Assembly: GCA_024680055.1 (NCBI GenBank)
Contig: JAILCP010000097.1
Span: 1-64,000, forward strand
Reading direction: 5' to 3'
DNA from: Lachnospiraceae bacterium
GTDB taxonomy: Bacteria; Bacillota; Clostridia; Lachnospirales; Lachnospiraceae
Length of the DNA stretch: 64,000 nt
The notes under the pieces are model-generated. The model searched no databases. It was given only the letters and a program-made list of their open reading frames with translations, and was not told the origin of the DNA. This document shows positions 1 to 8,987 of the stretch, in pieces. How positions within the stretch are numbered: the stretch's first letter is position 1; every line of letters begins with the position of its first letter. The position numbers and the translations under genes were made by a program.

Positions 1-98
1 TTATCCACTGCAATGAGGCAATCAAACCCTTGCTTTTCCAGCTCATTTTCCACAAATTCTCTGTCCAGATGTCCGCCGGTAATAATCCCTACTCTCAT
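1..98 (-). CDS. Thiamine diphosphokinase (ThiN-like), N-terminal fragment cut by window edge
   Basis: Reverse strand from ATG at 98 reads MRVGIITGGHLDREFVENELEKQGFDCLIAVDK; position directly after rsgA-rpe matches the usual Firmicutes order rsgA-rpe-thiN. Confidence 0.7.
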   Translation of the reverse strand, partial: MRVGIITGGHLDREFVENELEKQGFDCLIAVD

Positions 99-752
99 TT
101 ATTTTAACTTCTCCAAAAATCCTTTGACATTTGCCGCAGCATCCCCTTTGAACACTGCACTGCCGGCTACAAACACATTGGCTCCGGCCTCTTTGATTTC
201 TTCCACGTTGTTTAAGTTCACTCCGCCATCTACTTCAATATCCACGTTAAGATTTCGCTCATTTACCATGGCTCTTAATTTGCGTACCTTGTCGGTGCAG
301 TACGGAATGTATTTCTGTCCGCCAAATCCCGGATTCACTGTCATAATCAACACCATATCCACCTGTGGTAAAATCCATTCTATGGTGGATAAGTCTGTGG
401 CCGGATTCAATGCCACACCGGCCTTGCAACCGGCATCTTTAATATGCTGAATGGTTCTGTCCAAATGTTTGCAGGCCTCCACATGAACCACAATAATGTC
501 TGCTCCGCATTTTGCAAACTCATCCACATAGCGATCCGGTTCTTCTATCATTAAATGAACATCAAACACCCTTTTGGTAACCGGACGAATGCTTTTGATT
601 ACCGGCATTCCAAAGGAAATACTCGGTACAAATGTCCCATCCATAACATCAATATGCACGTACTGCGCTCCTGCTTCGTCAATACATTTTACTTCTTCTG
701 CTAATTTTCCAAAATCACATGCAAGCAGTGATGGTGATAAATAATAGTTCAT
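99..752 (-). CDS. rpe: Ribulose-phosphate 3-epimerase
   Basis: 217 aa; LSPSLLACDFGKLAEEV, HIDVMDGTFVP, HLMIEEPDRY, MTVNPGFGGQ, EVDGGVN motifs. Confidence 0.97.
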   Translation of the reverse strand: MNYYLSPSLLACDFGKLAEEVKCIDEAGAQYVHIDVMDGTFVPSISFGMPVIKSIRPVTKRVFDVHLMIEEPDRYVDEFAKCGADIIVVHVEACKHLDRTIQHIKDAGCKAGVALNPATDLSTIEWILPQVDMVLIMTVNPGFGGQKYIPYCTDKVRKLRAMVNERNLNVDIEVDGGVNLNNVEEIKEAGANVFVAGSAVFKGDAAANVKGFLEKLK

Positions 753-762
753 TCTTTTCTCC

Positions 763-1641
763 TTAATAACGTTTTACATTTTTTAATTCTTCAAACAACA
801 ATTTATAGTTTTCATAACGGGTAGAAGAAAGCAATTCTTCCTCCACCGCCTTTTTTACCCCGCAATCCGGTTCACTCAAATGATTGCAGCCAAGGAATCG
901 GCACTCCCCGCTGTACTTTGCAAACTCTTCATAATAGTCCTTCAGCTCCTCTTTTTGAAGCTCATTGATATATAAGGTGGAAAAACCCGGGGTGTCCATA
1001 ATATAAGTCCCCTTTTTGATTGGAATCAGCTGGGAATGTCGGGTGGTGTGTTTTCCACGTTCTATTTTGGTGGAAATACTTCCGGTTTCCATTTCAATGT
1101 TTTCCTGCATCAAGTTGATTAATGAGGATTTTCCAACGCCGGAAGGCCCTGCCACCGTGGAAGTTTTGTTCTCAAGACACTGCTCCAACTGTTCTATGCC
1201 ATCCCCTGTTTTTGCACTGACAAAATGGATGGGATAACCGCTGTCCTTATAAATGCGAAACAGTTCCTCTCTTTCCTCATGAGTCAACAAATCGCACTTG
1301 TTAAAACAAATCACCACCGGTGTATGTTCCATCTGCATACGTATCAAAAACCGGTCCAATAAATTGAAATTTGGATCCGGTTTCTTTGCAGCAAAAATCA
1401 CCAGTGCCTGATCCACATTGGAAACCGCCGGTCGCAATAGCTGATTTTTACGGGGCAGTAAAACACTGATGTTCGCTATTTTTTCCTCTTCATTGAGAAT
1501 GTCAATTTCCACATTATCTCCCACAAGAGGTTTCGTATTCAGTTTACGAAAGATACCTTTCGCTTTACACTCATAGATACCGGATCCTGCCACGTGAACG
1601 TAGTAGAATCCGGCAATTCCTTTCACAATTTTTCCTTGCAT
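763..1641 (-). CDS. rsgA: Ribosome small-subunit GTPase RsgA
   Basis: Circularly permuted GTPase motifs: FNKCDL, GPSGVGKSSLIN, DTPGFS; C-terminal zinc knuckle C-x-C-x-H-x-C. Confidence 0.96.
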   Translation of the reverse strand: MQGKIVKGIAGFYYVHVAGSGIYECKAKGIFRKLNTKPLVGDNVEIDILNEEEKIANISVLLPRKNQLLRPAVSNVDQALVIFAAKKPDPNFNLLDRFLIRMQMEHTPVVICFNKCDLLTHEEREELFRIYKDSGYPIHFVSAKTGDGIEQLEQCLENKTSTVAGPSGVGKSSLINLMQENIEMETGSISTKIERGKHTTRHSQLIPIKKGTYIMDTPGFSTLYINELQKEELKDYYEEFAKYSGECRFLGCNHLSEPDCGVKKAVEEELLSSTRYENYKLLFEELKNVKRY

Positions 1642-1644
1642 ATA

Positions 1645-3690
1645 TTAATCTTTCTTAAATGTAAGATTTCTGGATTCAGACTCGGTAAAGGTGTCTGATG
1701 AATCATCTTCATTTTCGTAGGTCCATACAATCTTCATGGTTCCTGAAGAAGCACTTAAATCACTTAGAGAAATACTCTTAGGGAAGGAAGATGTCTCTGT
1801 ACTGTACACGGTCTTTCCTCCGCAGGTGATCTTAATTGTGGCAGATGCTACCACGTAAAGAGAATCACCCTTCTCCACATCTCCTGCTTCATTCACGGTT
1901 CCTGAATAGCTGTAGCTGGAACTCTTTTGTCCAAGGCTGACAACAATGGTTACCGTTGCGCCGGATTCTGCTGTTTTACTTGGAGACTGGCTGATAACCT
2001 TTCCTTCGGCCACAGAATCACTGTACTCTGTCTTGGTTTTTACGGTAAAACCGGCTGCCACCAATGCACTCTTGGCTGCGGACTCTGTTTTACCAACCAC
2101 ATTTGGTACATCCACCGCTTCTTCGCCGCGGCTGACCGTAACGGTAATGGTATCTCCGGAATGTACCGTTGTTCCCGCTGCCGGTGAAGTGGAAATAACA
2201 CTTCCTGTTTTTACGGAAGAATCATAGTCATAGGAAATGGATACCACCAAATTGTATGGGTCACTCTGCAGTGTGGTGGTAGCTTCACTTTCTGTTTTCT
2301 TACTTACATCCGGAAGGGCAAAACCTTCAGAACCTGCACATACCACAACGTTAATTGTGGAATTTTTCTTCACCATTTCTCCTGCGGATACGCTTTGGGA
2401 AATGATTTGTCCATCTTCGTATTGCTCAGATTCTTCTGTCTTTTCAAGCTGAATTCCAAGACCCAGTTCGTTTAACATTTTCTGAGCTTCTTCAAAGGTC
2501 TTTCCTCTGATATCAATCATCTCTACCTGATCGGAATCTTCTTCGGTGGCCTCTGAATCAGATTTCTTTGAGGAACCGAAATGGAACCAGTCAAATACGG
2601 TACCAAGGATTAAAATCACCACAACAACCATAAAAATTGCTGCAACAATTCCCATAATGGTAACCGCTTTTTCCATTTTTGGATTCAGAATCGGTTTATC
2701 TTCACCATCTTCTTCCTCGTCCATCAACTCATCGGAGGAATCTTCGTCTTCCTCCTCTTCATTTTCTTGATTATTCTTAATTCCCTGCTGAATCTGTTCT
2801 ACTTCTTTTGCCGAGATCACTCTGGTACTTTCGGTTAAAGGATTGGCATCAAGTACAACAAAATCCTCATCCGGAGTAATTAATGCCTTCTTCAAATCTG
2901 CAACCAACTCATCCACAGATGCATAACGGCGATCCGGGCTTTTCTGGGTACATTTTAAAATAATCTTTTCAAGACTGATCGGTAAATCCTGTGTATAGGC
3001 ACTTGGTGTTACCATCTCTTCCTGAAGGTGCTGTAATGCCACAGATACGGCGCTGTCACCGTTAAAAGGTACACGTCCTGTGACCATTTCATACATTACA
3101 ATACCAAGGGAATAGATATCACTTTTGGCGTCCACGTATCCGTTTCTTGCCTGCTCCGGTGATGTATAGTGCACTGAACCCATCACATCGGAATTAATGG
3201 TGTTGCTGGAGGCTGCCCTTGCAATACCAAAATCCGTAACCTTCACCTTTCCCTCTGTGGAAATAATAATATTCTGAGGCTTAATGTCTCTGTGAATTAT
3301 ATTCTTGTTATGGGCTGCACGAATACCGTTACAAGTTTGAATTGCAATACTGATGGCTTCCTTATATCCCAGCTTTTCCTTCTTTTCGATATAAGTTTTT
3401 AAAGTAATACCTTCAATATATTCCATTACAATGTAATGCATCTTATTCTCGCTGCCTACATCATAGATATTTACAATATTCGGATTTTCCAGTCCGGCTG
3501 CCGCCTGGGCTTCTGTTCTGAACTTTGTAAGGAAGTTGACATCTTCGCTGAACTCCGGTTTCAAAACCTTTACTGCCACATGTCTGCTAAGAAGATTGTC
3601 TGTTGCCTTGTACACATCAGACATGCCTCCTGTACCGATTTTCTCTATAATTTCATATCTATCGCCAATATTCATTCCTTCTGTTAACAT
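1645..3690 (-). CDS. prkC: Serine/threonine protein kinase with PASTA repeats (PrkC/Stk1)
   Basis: N-terminal kinase motifs (HRDIKPQNIII, DFGIA), acidic linker, one TM, PASTA repeats (VPNVVGKTESAAKSAL..). Confidence 0.96.
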   Translation of the reverse strand: MLTEGMNIGDRYEIIEKIGTGGMSDVYKATDNLLSRHVAVKVLKPEFSEDVNFLTKFRTEAQAAAGLENPNIVNIYDVGSENKMHYIVMEYIEGITLKTYIEKKEKLGYKEAISIAIQTCNGIRAAHNKNIIHRDIKPQNIIISTEGKVKVTDFGIARAASSNTINSDVMGSVHYTSPEQARNGYVDAKSDIYSLGIVMYEMVTGRVPFNGDSAVSVALQHLQEEMVTPSAYTQDLPISLEKIILKCTQKSPDRRYASVDELVADLKKALITPDEDFVVLDANPLTESTRVISAKEVEQIQQGIKNNQENEEEEDEDSSDELMDEEEDGEDKPILNPKMEKAVTIMGIVAAIFMVVVVILILGTVFDWFHFGSSKKSDSEATEEDSDQVEMIDIRGKTFEEAQKMLNELGLGIQLEKTEESEQYEDGQIISQSVSAGEMVKKNSTINVVVCAGSEGFALPDVSKKTESEATTTLQSDPYNLVVSISYDYDSSVKTGSVISTSPAAGTTVHSGDTITVTVSRGEEAVDVPNVVGKTESAAKSALVAAGFTVKTKTEYSDSVAEGKVISQSPSKTAESGATVTIVVSLGQKSSSYSYSGTVNEAGDVEKGDSLYVVASATIKITCGGKTVYSTETSSFPKSISLSDLSASSGTMKIVWTYENEDDSSDTFTESESRNLTFKKD

Positions 3691-3702
3691 CTTTTCACCT
3701 CA

Positions 3703-4422
3703 TTAGGGTTCTATCACTACAACCGTAATGTTATCCTTTCCGCCATTCTTATTAGCCTCATCAATCAGCCGTTCGGTAATTTCAATAACATCTCTTCCAC
3801 TGTTGACAACAACACGGATTTGACTGTCATCCACCATATTGGTTAATCCATCCGAGCATAATACTATGATGCTTTCTTCCGAAAGCAATACGTCAAAAAA
3901 GTCCACTTTCAATGACTCGCTGACTCCAATGGCTCGTGTGATTACATTCTTTCTTTCGTGATTTCTGGCATTGTCCGGATCAAGCTCTCCCATACGAACC
4001 ATTTCCTCTACCAAAGAGTGGTCGATGGTAATTTGCTTCATCTCTTTCGGGGTTACAATGTAAAGTCTACTGTCCCCTACATTGGCAACGTAAAGGTGTT
4101 CACCGATAATTGTGGCGGCAACAATGGTTGTTCCCATACCTTCCATGCCCTGTAACTTTGCCTGCTCCATCACTTCAGAATTTGCTGTCTGTATTGCCTG
4201 ATCCAAAATTTCCTTTGGATCTTCTTCTTTGATTTCTTTAATACTGTCTATCACCGTCTGCAACGCTGTATGAGATGCACATTTTCCACCAACGTGTCCT
4301 CCCATACCGTCTGCAACTACAAATAGGTTCGGAAGATTTCCTACCGGCATTTCTGAGGTATAAAAACAATCCTGATTTTCATTTCGAGCCAACCCTATGT
4401 CAGTTAATGCATGTGTTTTCAT
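3703..4422 (-). CDS. prpC: PP2C-family protein phosphatase (PrpC/Stp)
   Basis: LARNENQDCF, VADGMGGHVGG, GDSRLY, SDGLTNMV; adjacent to prkC. Confidence 0.95.
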   Translation of the reverse strand: MKTHALTDIGLARNENQDCFYTSEMPVGNLPNLFVVADGMGGHVGGKCASHTALQTVIDSIKEIKEEDPKEILDQAIQTANSEVMEQAKLQGMEGMGTTIVAATIIGEHLYVANVGDSRLYIVTPKEMKQITIDHSLVEEMVRMGELDPDNARNHERKNVITRAIGVSESLKVDFFDVLLSEESIIVLCSDGLTNMVDDSQIRVVVNSGRDVIEITERLIDEANKNGGKDNITVVVIEP

Positions 4423-4429
4423 CTTCCCC

Positions 4430-5458
4430 CTACCTTTCCATATATTTCTTTCTCAACTGGCCGCAGGCACCGTCAATGTCCCTGCCCATTTCTCTTCTAA
4501 TAGTAACATTTATTCCGTTATTTTCAAGTTTATTTTGAAACTTGAGAATATTCTCACGATTAGGTTGTTTAAAGTTTCTCTCCTTAATCGGGTTCACCGG
4601 AATCAGGTTTACATGGCAATTCATATGTCCAATCAAATCTGCCAAACGCTGTGCATCTTCTTCATGATCGTTGACTCCGGCCACCAGACTGTACTCAAAA
4701 GATACGCGTCTTCCCGTTACGTCAAAATAATGTCTGCAGGCGTCAAGCACCTGGTGAATCTCATAGGTTTTTGCGATTGGCATCAGCTCTTCTCTTTCTT
4801 TTTGAGAAGATGCATGAAGTGATAAAGCCAATGTAATCTGTAATTTTTCTTCTGCCAAATCCATCATTTTTGGCACAATACCGCAAGTAGATACGGTAAT
4901 ATTTCTCTGACTTATATGCAATCCGTTTTCATCGGTGAGAAGACGGATAAATTTTATCAAATTGTCATAGTTGTCCATAGGTTCTCCCGTTCCCATAACA
5001 ACCACATTACTTACACGCTCACCGGTGTGCTTTTGTATCTGATAAATCTGTTCCAGCATTTCTCCCGGCAGCAAATTGCGAAGCCAGCCATCCAGAGTGG
5101 AAGCACAAAAACGACATCCCATTTTACATCCCACCTGAGATGAAATGCATACCGAGTTGCCGTGCTTATATTTCATTAAAACGCTTTCCACCACCTGGTG
5201 ATCGTATAATTCAAATAAATACTTTCTTGTACCGTCAATTTTTGATTCCTGATATTCCAAAATTTTAGGAACCTGAAAGGTATATCCGTTATTTATCAGC
5301 TTTTCTTTTAATTTTTTCGGAACATTTGACATATCATCAAAATCAGAGGCGCACTTTTTATGAATCCATTCATATAACTGCTTACCGCGAAATTTCGGTT
5401 CCTCCAACTGTAAAATCAGCTGCTCCATCTCTTTTGTATCAACGGATGCTAAATCCAT
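4430..5458 (-). CDS. rlmN: 23S rRNA (adenine2503-C2)-methyltransferase RlmN
   Basis: Radical SAM CxxxCxxC (CKMGCRFCAS), GTGEPMDNYDN, C-terminal RREMGRDIDGACGQLR. Confidence 0.97.
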   Translation of the reverse strand: MDLASVDTKEMEQLILQLEEPKFRGKQLYEWIHKKCASDFDDMSNVPKKLKEKLINNGYTFQVPKILEYQESKIDGTRKYLFELYDHQVVESVLMKYKHGNSVCISSQVGCKMGCRFCASTLDGWLRNLLPGEMLEQIYQIQKHTGERVSNVVVMGTGEPMDNYDNLIKFIRLLTDENGLHISQRNITVSTCGIVPKMMDLAEEKLQITLALSLHASSQKEREELMPIAKTYEIHQVLDACRHYFDVTGRRVSFEYSLVAGVNDHEEDAQRLADLIGHMNCHVNLIPVNPIKERNFKQPNRENILKFQNKLENNGINVTIRREMGRDIDGACGQLRKKYMER

Positions 5459-5463
5459 ACCTT

Positions 5464-6813
5464 TTACTTATCTCCCTTCTGAAACAAGGCATAATAAAAT
5501 CCATCTTCCACAGCATCTTTTGGATATCTTTGTTTTGATTGTACCAAAGAAAACTCCGGATGCTTTTTTAGAAAGGACTCCACATGGTCCTGATTTTCAT
5601 AGTGATTTATGGTACAGGTGGAATACAATAGTCTTCCACCCTTTTTTACATAGTTACATACCACATCCAAAATCTCCTCCTGCAATTTTGCAAGTTCTAT
5701 AACCGAATCCATGGATGTGTGAAATTTAATGTCCGGCTTTTTAGAGAGAACGCCAAGTCCTGAGCAAGGCAGATCCGCAATCACAAAATCCGCGCTTTCC
5801 ACCTTATCATCAAGAAGTTCTCTTGCATCATGGCAATCTGCCACAATGTTGGTAATGCCGTGTCTCATGCAGTTCTCTTCAATCAGCGCCACCTTATAAG
5901 GGGTGACATCGTAGGAATAGATGACTCCGGGCTTGTTCCCTGAATCTTTTAAAAACTCCTCCGACTGTTCTGCCAGCTTCATTAAACTTGCTGCATGAAT
6001 ACTTTTTCCACCGGGAGCGGCACACACGTCCATGCCCACCTCTCCTGCTTTTGGTTTTATTAAATAACCCACTTCTATAGAAGAAACATCCTGCACATAA
6101 AAAAGTCCAAGGTTAAATTCTTCTATGGAAGCAAGGCTGTCATAATTTCGAATATACAAAACATCCTCATACTCCGGATGTCTTGTCACTTCTATATTCT
6201 GTTTCTTTAGACGTTCCACCAGGTCAAATGGTTTCACTTTGTCCATTTCAACTCGAATGGAAGTTGGACCTTCACTTAAAAAGGCCATTCCCATCTCCTC
6301 AATTACATCCTCCTCCATGGACTCTCTCCACAAAGTTGTAATCCAAGGTAAAATGGAATACTTCTTTTCCATATAATTTACGAAATCACTTTTGTCAGGA
6401 TAACAAATGCGATCTTTGTTTCTGGATATATTACGAAGAACACCGTTAACGAAGGCCTTTAAATTTTTAAAGCCCCGTTTGCCGGCCAGTTTCACCGCCT
6501 CATTGCAGGCTGCACTGTCAGGGACGCTGTCCATATACAACATCTGATACAATGCGCTTCGTAAAATGCAGCGAATCACCGGCTTCATTTTATTGACTTT
6601 CACTGTGGAAAACCGGTTTAAAATGCCATCCAATTCCGGCATTCTTTCCAAGGTTCCATGGCATACTCTTGAGATAAAACTGCGATCCCTTTTATCCAGG
6701 TAGGCATATTTTGTTAAAACATCATTTAATACCACATGGCAAAATTGGTTATCTCTGGTAACTGCCAAAAGTACATCTAAAATGATTTCTCTGGTATTCA
6801 CACCGTTAGTCAC
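5464..6813 (-). CDS. rsmB: 16S rRNA (cytosine967-C5)-methyltransferase RsmB
   Basis: NusB-like N-terminus plus NOL1/NOP2/sun domain (CAAPGGKSIHAA, DLPCSGLG, YSTCTI). Start placed at a GTG with upstream GGAGG; the supplied ORF extends to 6828. Confidence 0.93.
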   Translation of the reverse strand: MTNGVNTREIILDVLLAVTRDNQFCHVVLNDVLTKYAYLDKRDRSFISRVCHGTLERMPELDGILNRFSTVKVNKMKPVIRCILRSALYQMLYMDSVPDSAACNEAVKLAGKRGFKNLKAFVNGVLRNISRNKDRICYPDKSDFVNYMEKKYSILPWITTLWRESMEEDVIEEMGMAFLSEGPTSIRVEMDKVKPFDLVERLKKQNIEVTRHPEYEDVLYIRNYDSLASIEEFNLGLFYVQDVSSIEVGYLIKPKAGEVGMDVCAAPGGKSIHAASLMKLAEQSEEFLKDSGNKPGVIYSYDVTPYKVALIEENCMRHGITNIVADCHDARELLDDKVESADFVIADLPCSGLGVLSKKPDIKFHTSMDSVIELAKLQEEILDVVCNYVKKGGRLLYSTCTINHYENQDHVESFLKKHPEFSLVQSKQRYPKDAVEDGFYYALFQKGDK

Positions 6814-7540
6814 GTCGTCTTCCTCCAAAAATCATAATTAATCGAAGTAACTGTAAAATACTTGCTGCCGCACTTGCCACATAAGTCAAAGCCGCTGCGG
6901 TCAATACTTTTCTTGTATAATGACTTTCTTCCTCAGATAAAATACCTGTGGAAACAATCATTTTCATAGCTCTGCTTGAAGCGTTAAATTCCACCGGTAA
7001 AGTAACCAGCTGAAATAACACTGCAAAACAAAAGAATAAAATTCCTGCCTGAATCAGCATATATCCAAGCTGCGCTTTTGCAGACATTCCACCAAGCACT
7101 GCTCCAAGAATAATCAACGGAATTCCTGCCTGAGAACCAAAATTAGCCACCGGTACCAATGCAGAACGAATGGCTAATGGGGCATAATGTCTTGCATGCT
7201 GAATGGCATGTCCACATTCATGACAGGCAACTCCCACCGCTGCCACTGAGGTAGAATTATAAACGGACTGTGATAAATTCACTGTTTTATTTCTCGGGTC
7301 ATAATGATCGGTTAAATTTCCTGCCACCGGTACAATCTGCACGTCACGAATTCCTGCGTTTAAAAGCATACGCTCCGCTGCCATAGCTCCGGTCATCCCC
7401 GAATGGCTTCGCACATTCTGATATTTGTTAAAAGTAGTTTTTACCTTTGCCTGTGCCGCAAGACATAACAAAGCTCCTATAATTACTAAAATATAAGTGG
7501 GGTCCATGTACATTCCGTAATATCCCATCATTGAAAACAC
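6806..7540 (-). CDS. Zinc metallopeptidase, YugP family
   Basis: HECGHAIQHA zinc-binding motif, several TM helices, YugP-like HYDPRNKTVNLS. Confidence 0.93.
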   Translation of the reverse strand: MFSMMGYYGMYMDPTYILVIIGALLCLAAQAKVKTTFNKYQNVRSHSGMTGAMAAERMLLNAGIRDVQIVPVAGNLTDHYDPRNKTVNLSQSVYNSTSVAAVGVACHECGHAIQHARHYAPLAIRSALVPVANFGSQAGIPLIILGAVLGGMSAKAQLGYMLIQAGILFFCFAVLFQLVTLPVEFNASSRAMKMIVSTGILSEEESHYTRKVLTAAALTYVASAAASILQLLRLIMIFGGRRRD

Positions 7541-7552
7541 CTCCAGTTTTGT

Positions 7553-8494
7553 TTAAAGAACGATTCCTGTCTCTACCTGATATCCTCGTAAAAAATCTTC
7601 ACAACTCATTCTTCTTTTACCTTCCAACTGAACTTCATCAAAACGTAAAATTCCTTGGCCGGTGTTTACATAAATGTTATGCTTATCAACTTTTATAATT
7701 TCCCCTGCTTCCGGATCCGCCTTGGTCTCTCCATCCACTTCATCCAAAATGGTACATTTCCAAACCTTTAAAGTCTTTCCCTTCAGCTTACAATAGGCAC
7801 TTGGCCATGGGCTCATGCCTCGTACATGTCGTTCCAGTTCCACCGCACTGCGATTGAAATTCATTTTTCCCATTTCCTTGGAAATCATTCGGGTCTTGGT
7901 GGCCTCACTATGATTCTGTGGAGTATAGGTGGCCGTACCCTTTTCAATGGCATCAATGGTCTCCATTAAGGTGGTTGCGCCAAGTCCCATCAAATGATCA
8001 AACAGGCTTCCCGCCGTTTCCTCCGGAGTCAATGTATACTCTTTTTTCATAATAATGTCACCGGTATCAAGGCCTTCATCCATTCGCATGGTGGTCACTC
8101 CGGTTACCTCTTCCCCGTCGAGAACTGCCCATTGAATCGGTGCAGCACCACGGTATTTAGGAAGCAATGACCCATGCACATTGATACATCCGTAGGCTGG
8201 AAGGTCCAGAATCTCTTTGGATAAAATCTGTCCAAAAGCCACAACCACAATTAAATCCGGTTGATATGATTTTAAAACTTCCACGCTCTGTGCATCTTTG
8301 ACCTTTTTAGGCTGAAATACTTCAATGCCGTGTTCCAGCGCCACTTCTTTTACCGGTGAATAGGTAACCTTGTTTCCTCGTCCTCGTTGACGATCCGGCT
8401 GGGTTACTGCAAGTACCACTTCGTGGTTGCTTTTTAATAATGCTTCAAAGGAACCCACGGCAAAATCCGGTGTTCCCATAAATATAATTCTCAT
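7553..8494 (-). CDS. fmt: Methionyl-tRNA formyltransferase
   Basis: MRIIFMGTPDFAV, VHGSLLPKYRGAAPIQWA, DTGDI. Confidence 0.97.
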   Translation of the reverse strand: MRIIFMGTPDFAVGSFEALLKSNHEVVLAVTQPDRQRGRGNKVTYSPVKEVALEHGIEVFQPKKVKDAQSVEVLKSYQPDLIVVVAFGQILSKEILDLPAYGCINVHGSLLPKYRGAAPIQWAVLDGEEVTGVTTMRMDEGLDTGDIIMKKEYTLTPEETAGSLFDHLMGLGATTLMETIDAIEKGTATYTPQNHSEATKTRMISKEMGKMNFNRSAVELERHVRGMSPWPSAYCKLKGKTLKVWKCTILDEVDGETKADPEAGEIIKVDKHNIYVNTGQGILRFDEVQLEGKRRMSCEDFLRGYQVETGIVL

Positions 8495-8497
8495 GTC

Positions 8498-8977
8498 CTA
8501 TTCCTCTTCCATCTCATCGTAAGTCACATCATGAATGGTATCTCCGGCCAGTTCCACATACATATGTCCGTCCAGATGATCCAATTCATGGCAGATGCAT
8601 CGTGCAAGAAGTTCCTCTCCTTCCACAATCACCTCGTTCATATCCAAATCGTAGTATTTTGCCTTCACATAGTTGGGTCTTGTAACAATACCTGCTTTTC
8701 CCGGATAGCTAAGACATCCTTCTTCTCCGGTCTGCTCTCCGGAAGTTTCCAAAATGGTAGGATTGATCATAACAATTGGGCCTTCTCCCACATCGATTAC
8801 CACCATTCGTTTCAGAATACCAACCTGAGGTGCTGCAAGGCCCACTCCCTGAAACTCATACATGGTTTCAATCATGTCATCAGCCAATGTTCTGATACGG
8901 TCAGTAACCTCCTTGATTGGTTTACATCCTTTTTTTAAAATATCGTCTCCTAAATAACGAATCTGTCTAAGTGCCAT
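8498..8977 (-). CDS. def: Peptide deformylase
   Basis: GVGLAAPQVG, EEGCLSYPG, CHELDHLDG. Start at MALRQIRYLGD preceded by TAAGGAGG; the supplied ORF reaches 9037 but the upstream part lacks homology. Confidence 0.95.
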   Translation of the reverse strand: MALRQIRYLGDDILKKGCKPIKEVTDRIRTLADDMIETMYEFQGVGLAAPQVGILKRMVVIDVGEGPIVMINPTILETSGEQTGEEGCLSYPGKAGIVTRPNYVKAKYYDLDMNEVIVEGEELLARCICHELDHLDGHMYVELAGDTIHDVTYDEMEEE

Positions 8978-8987
8978 TCCATCCTCC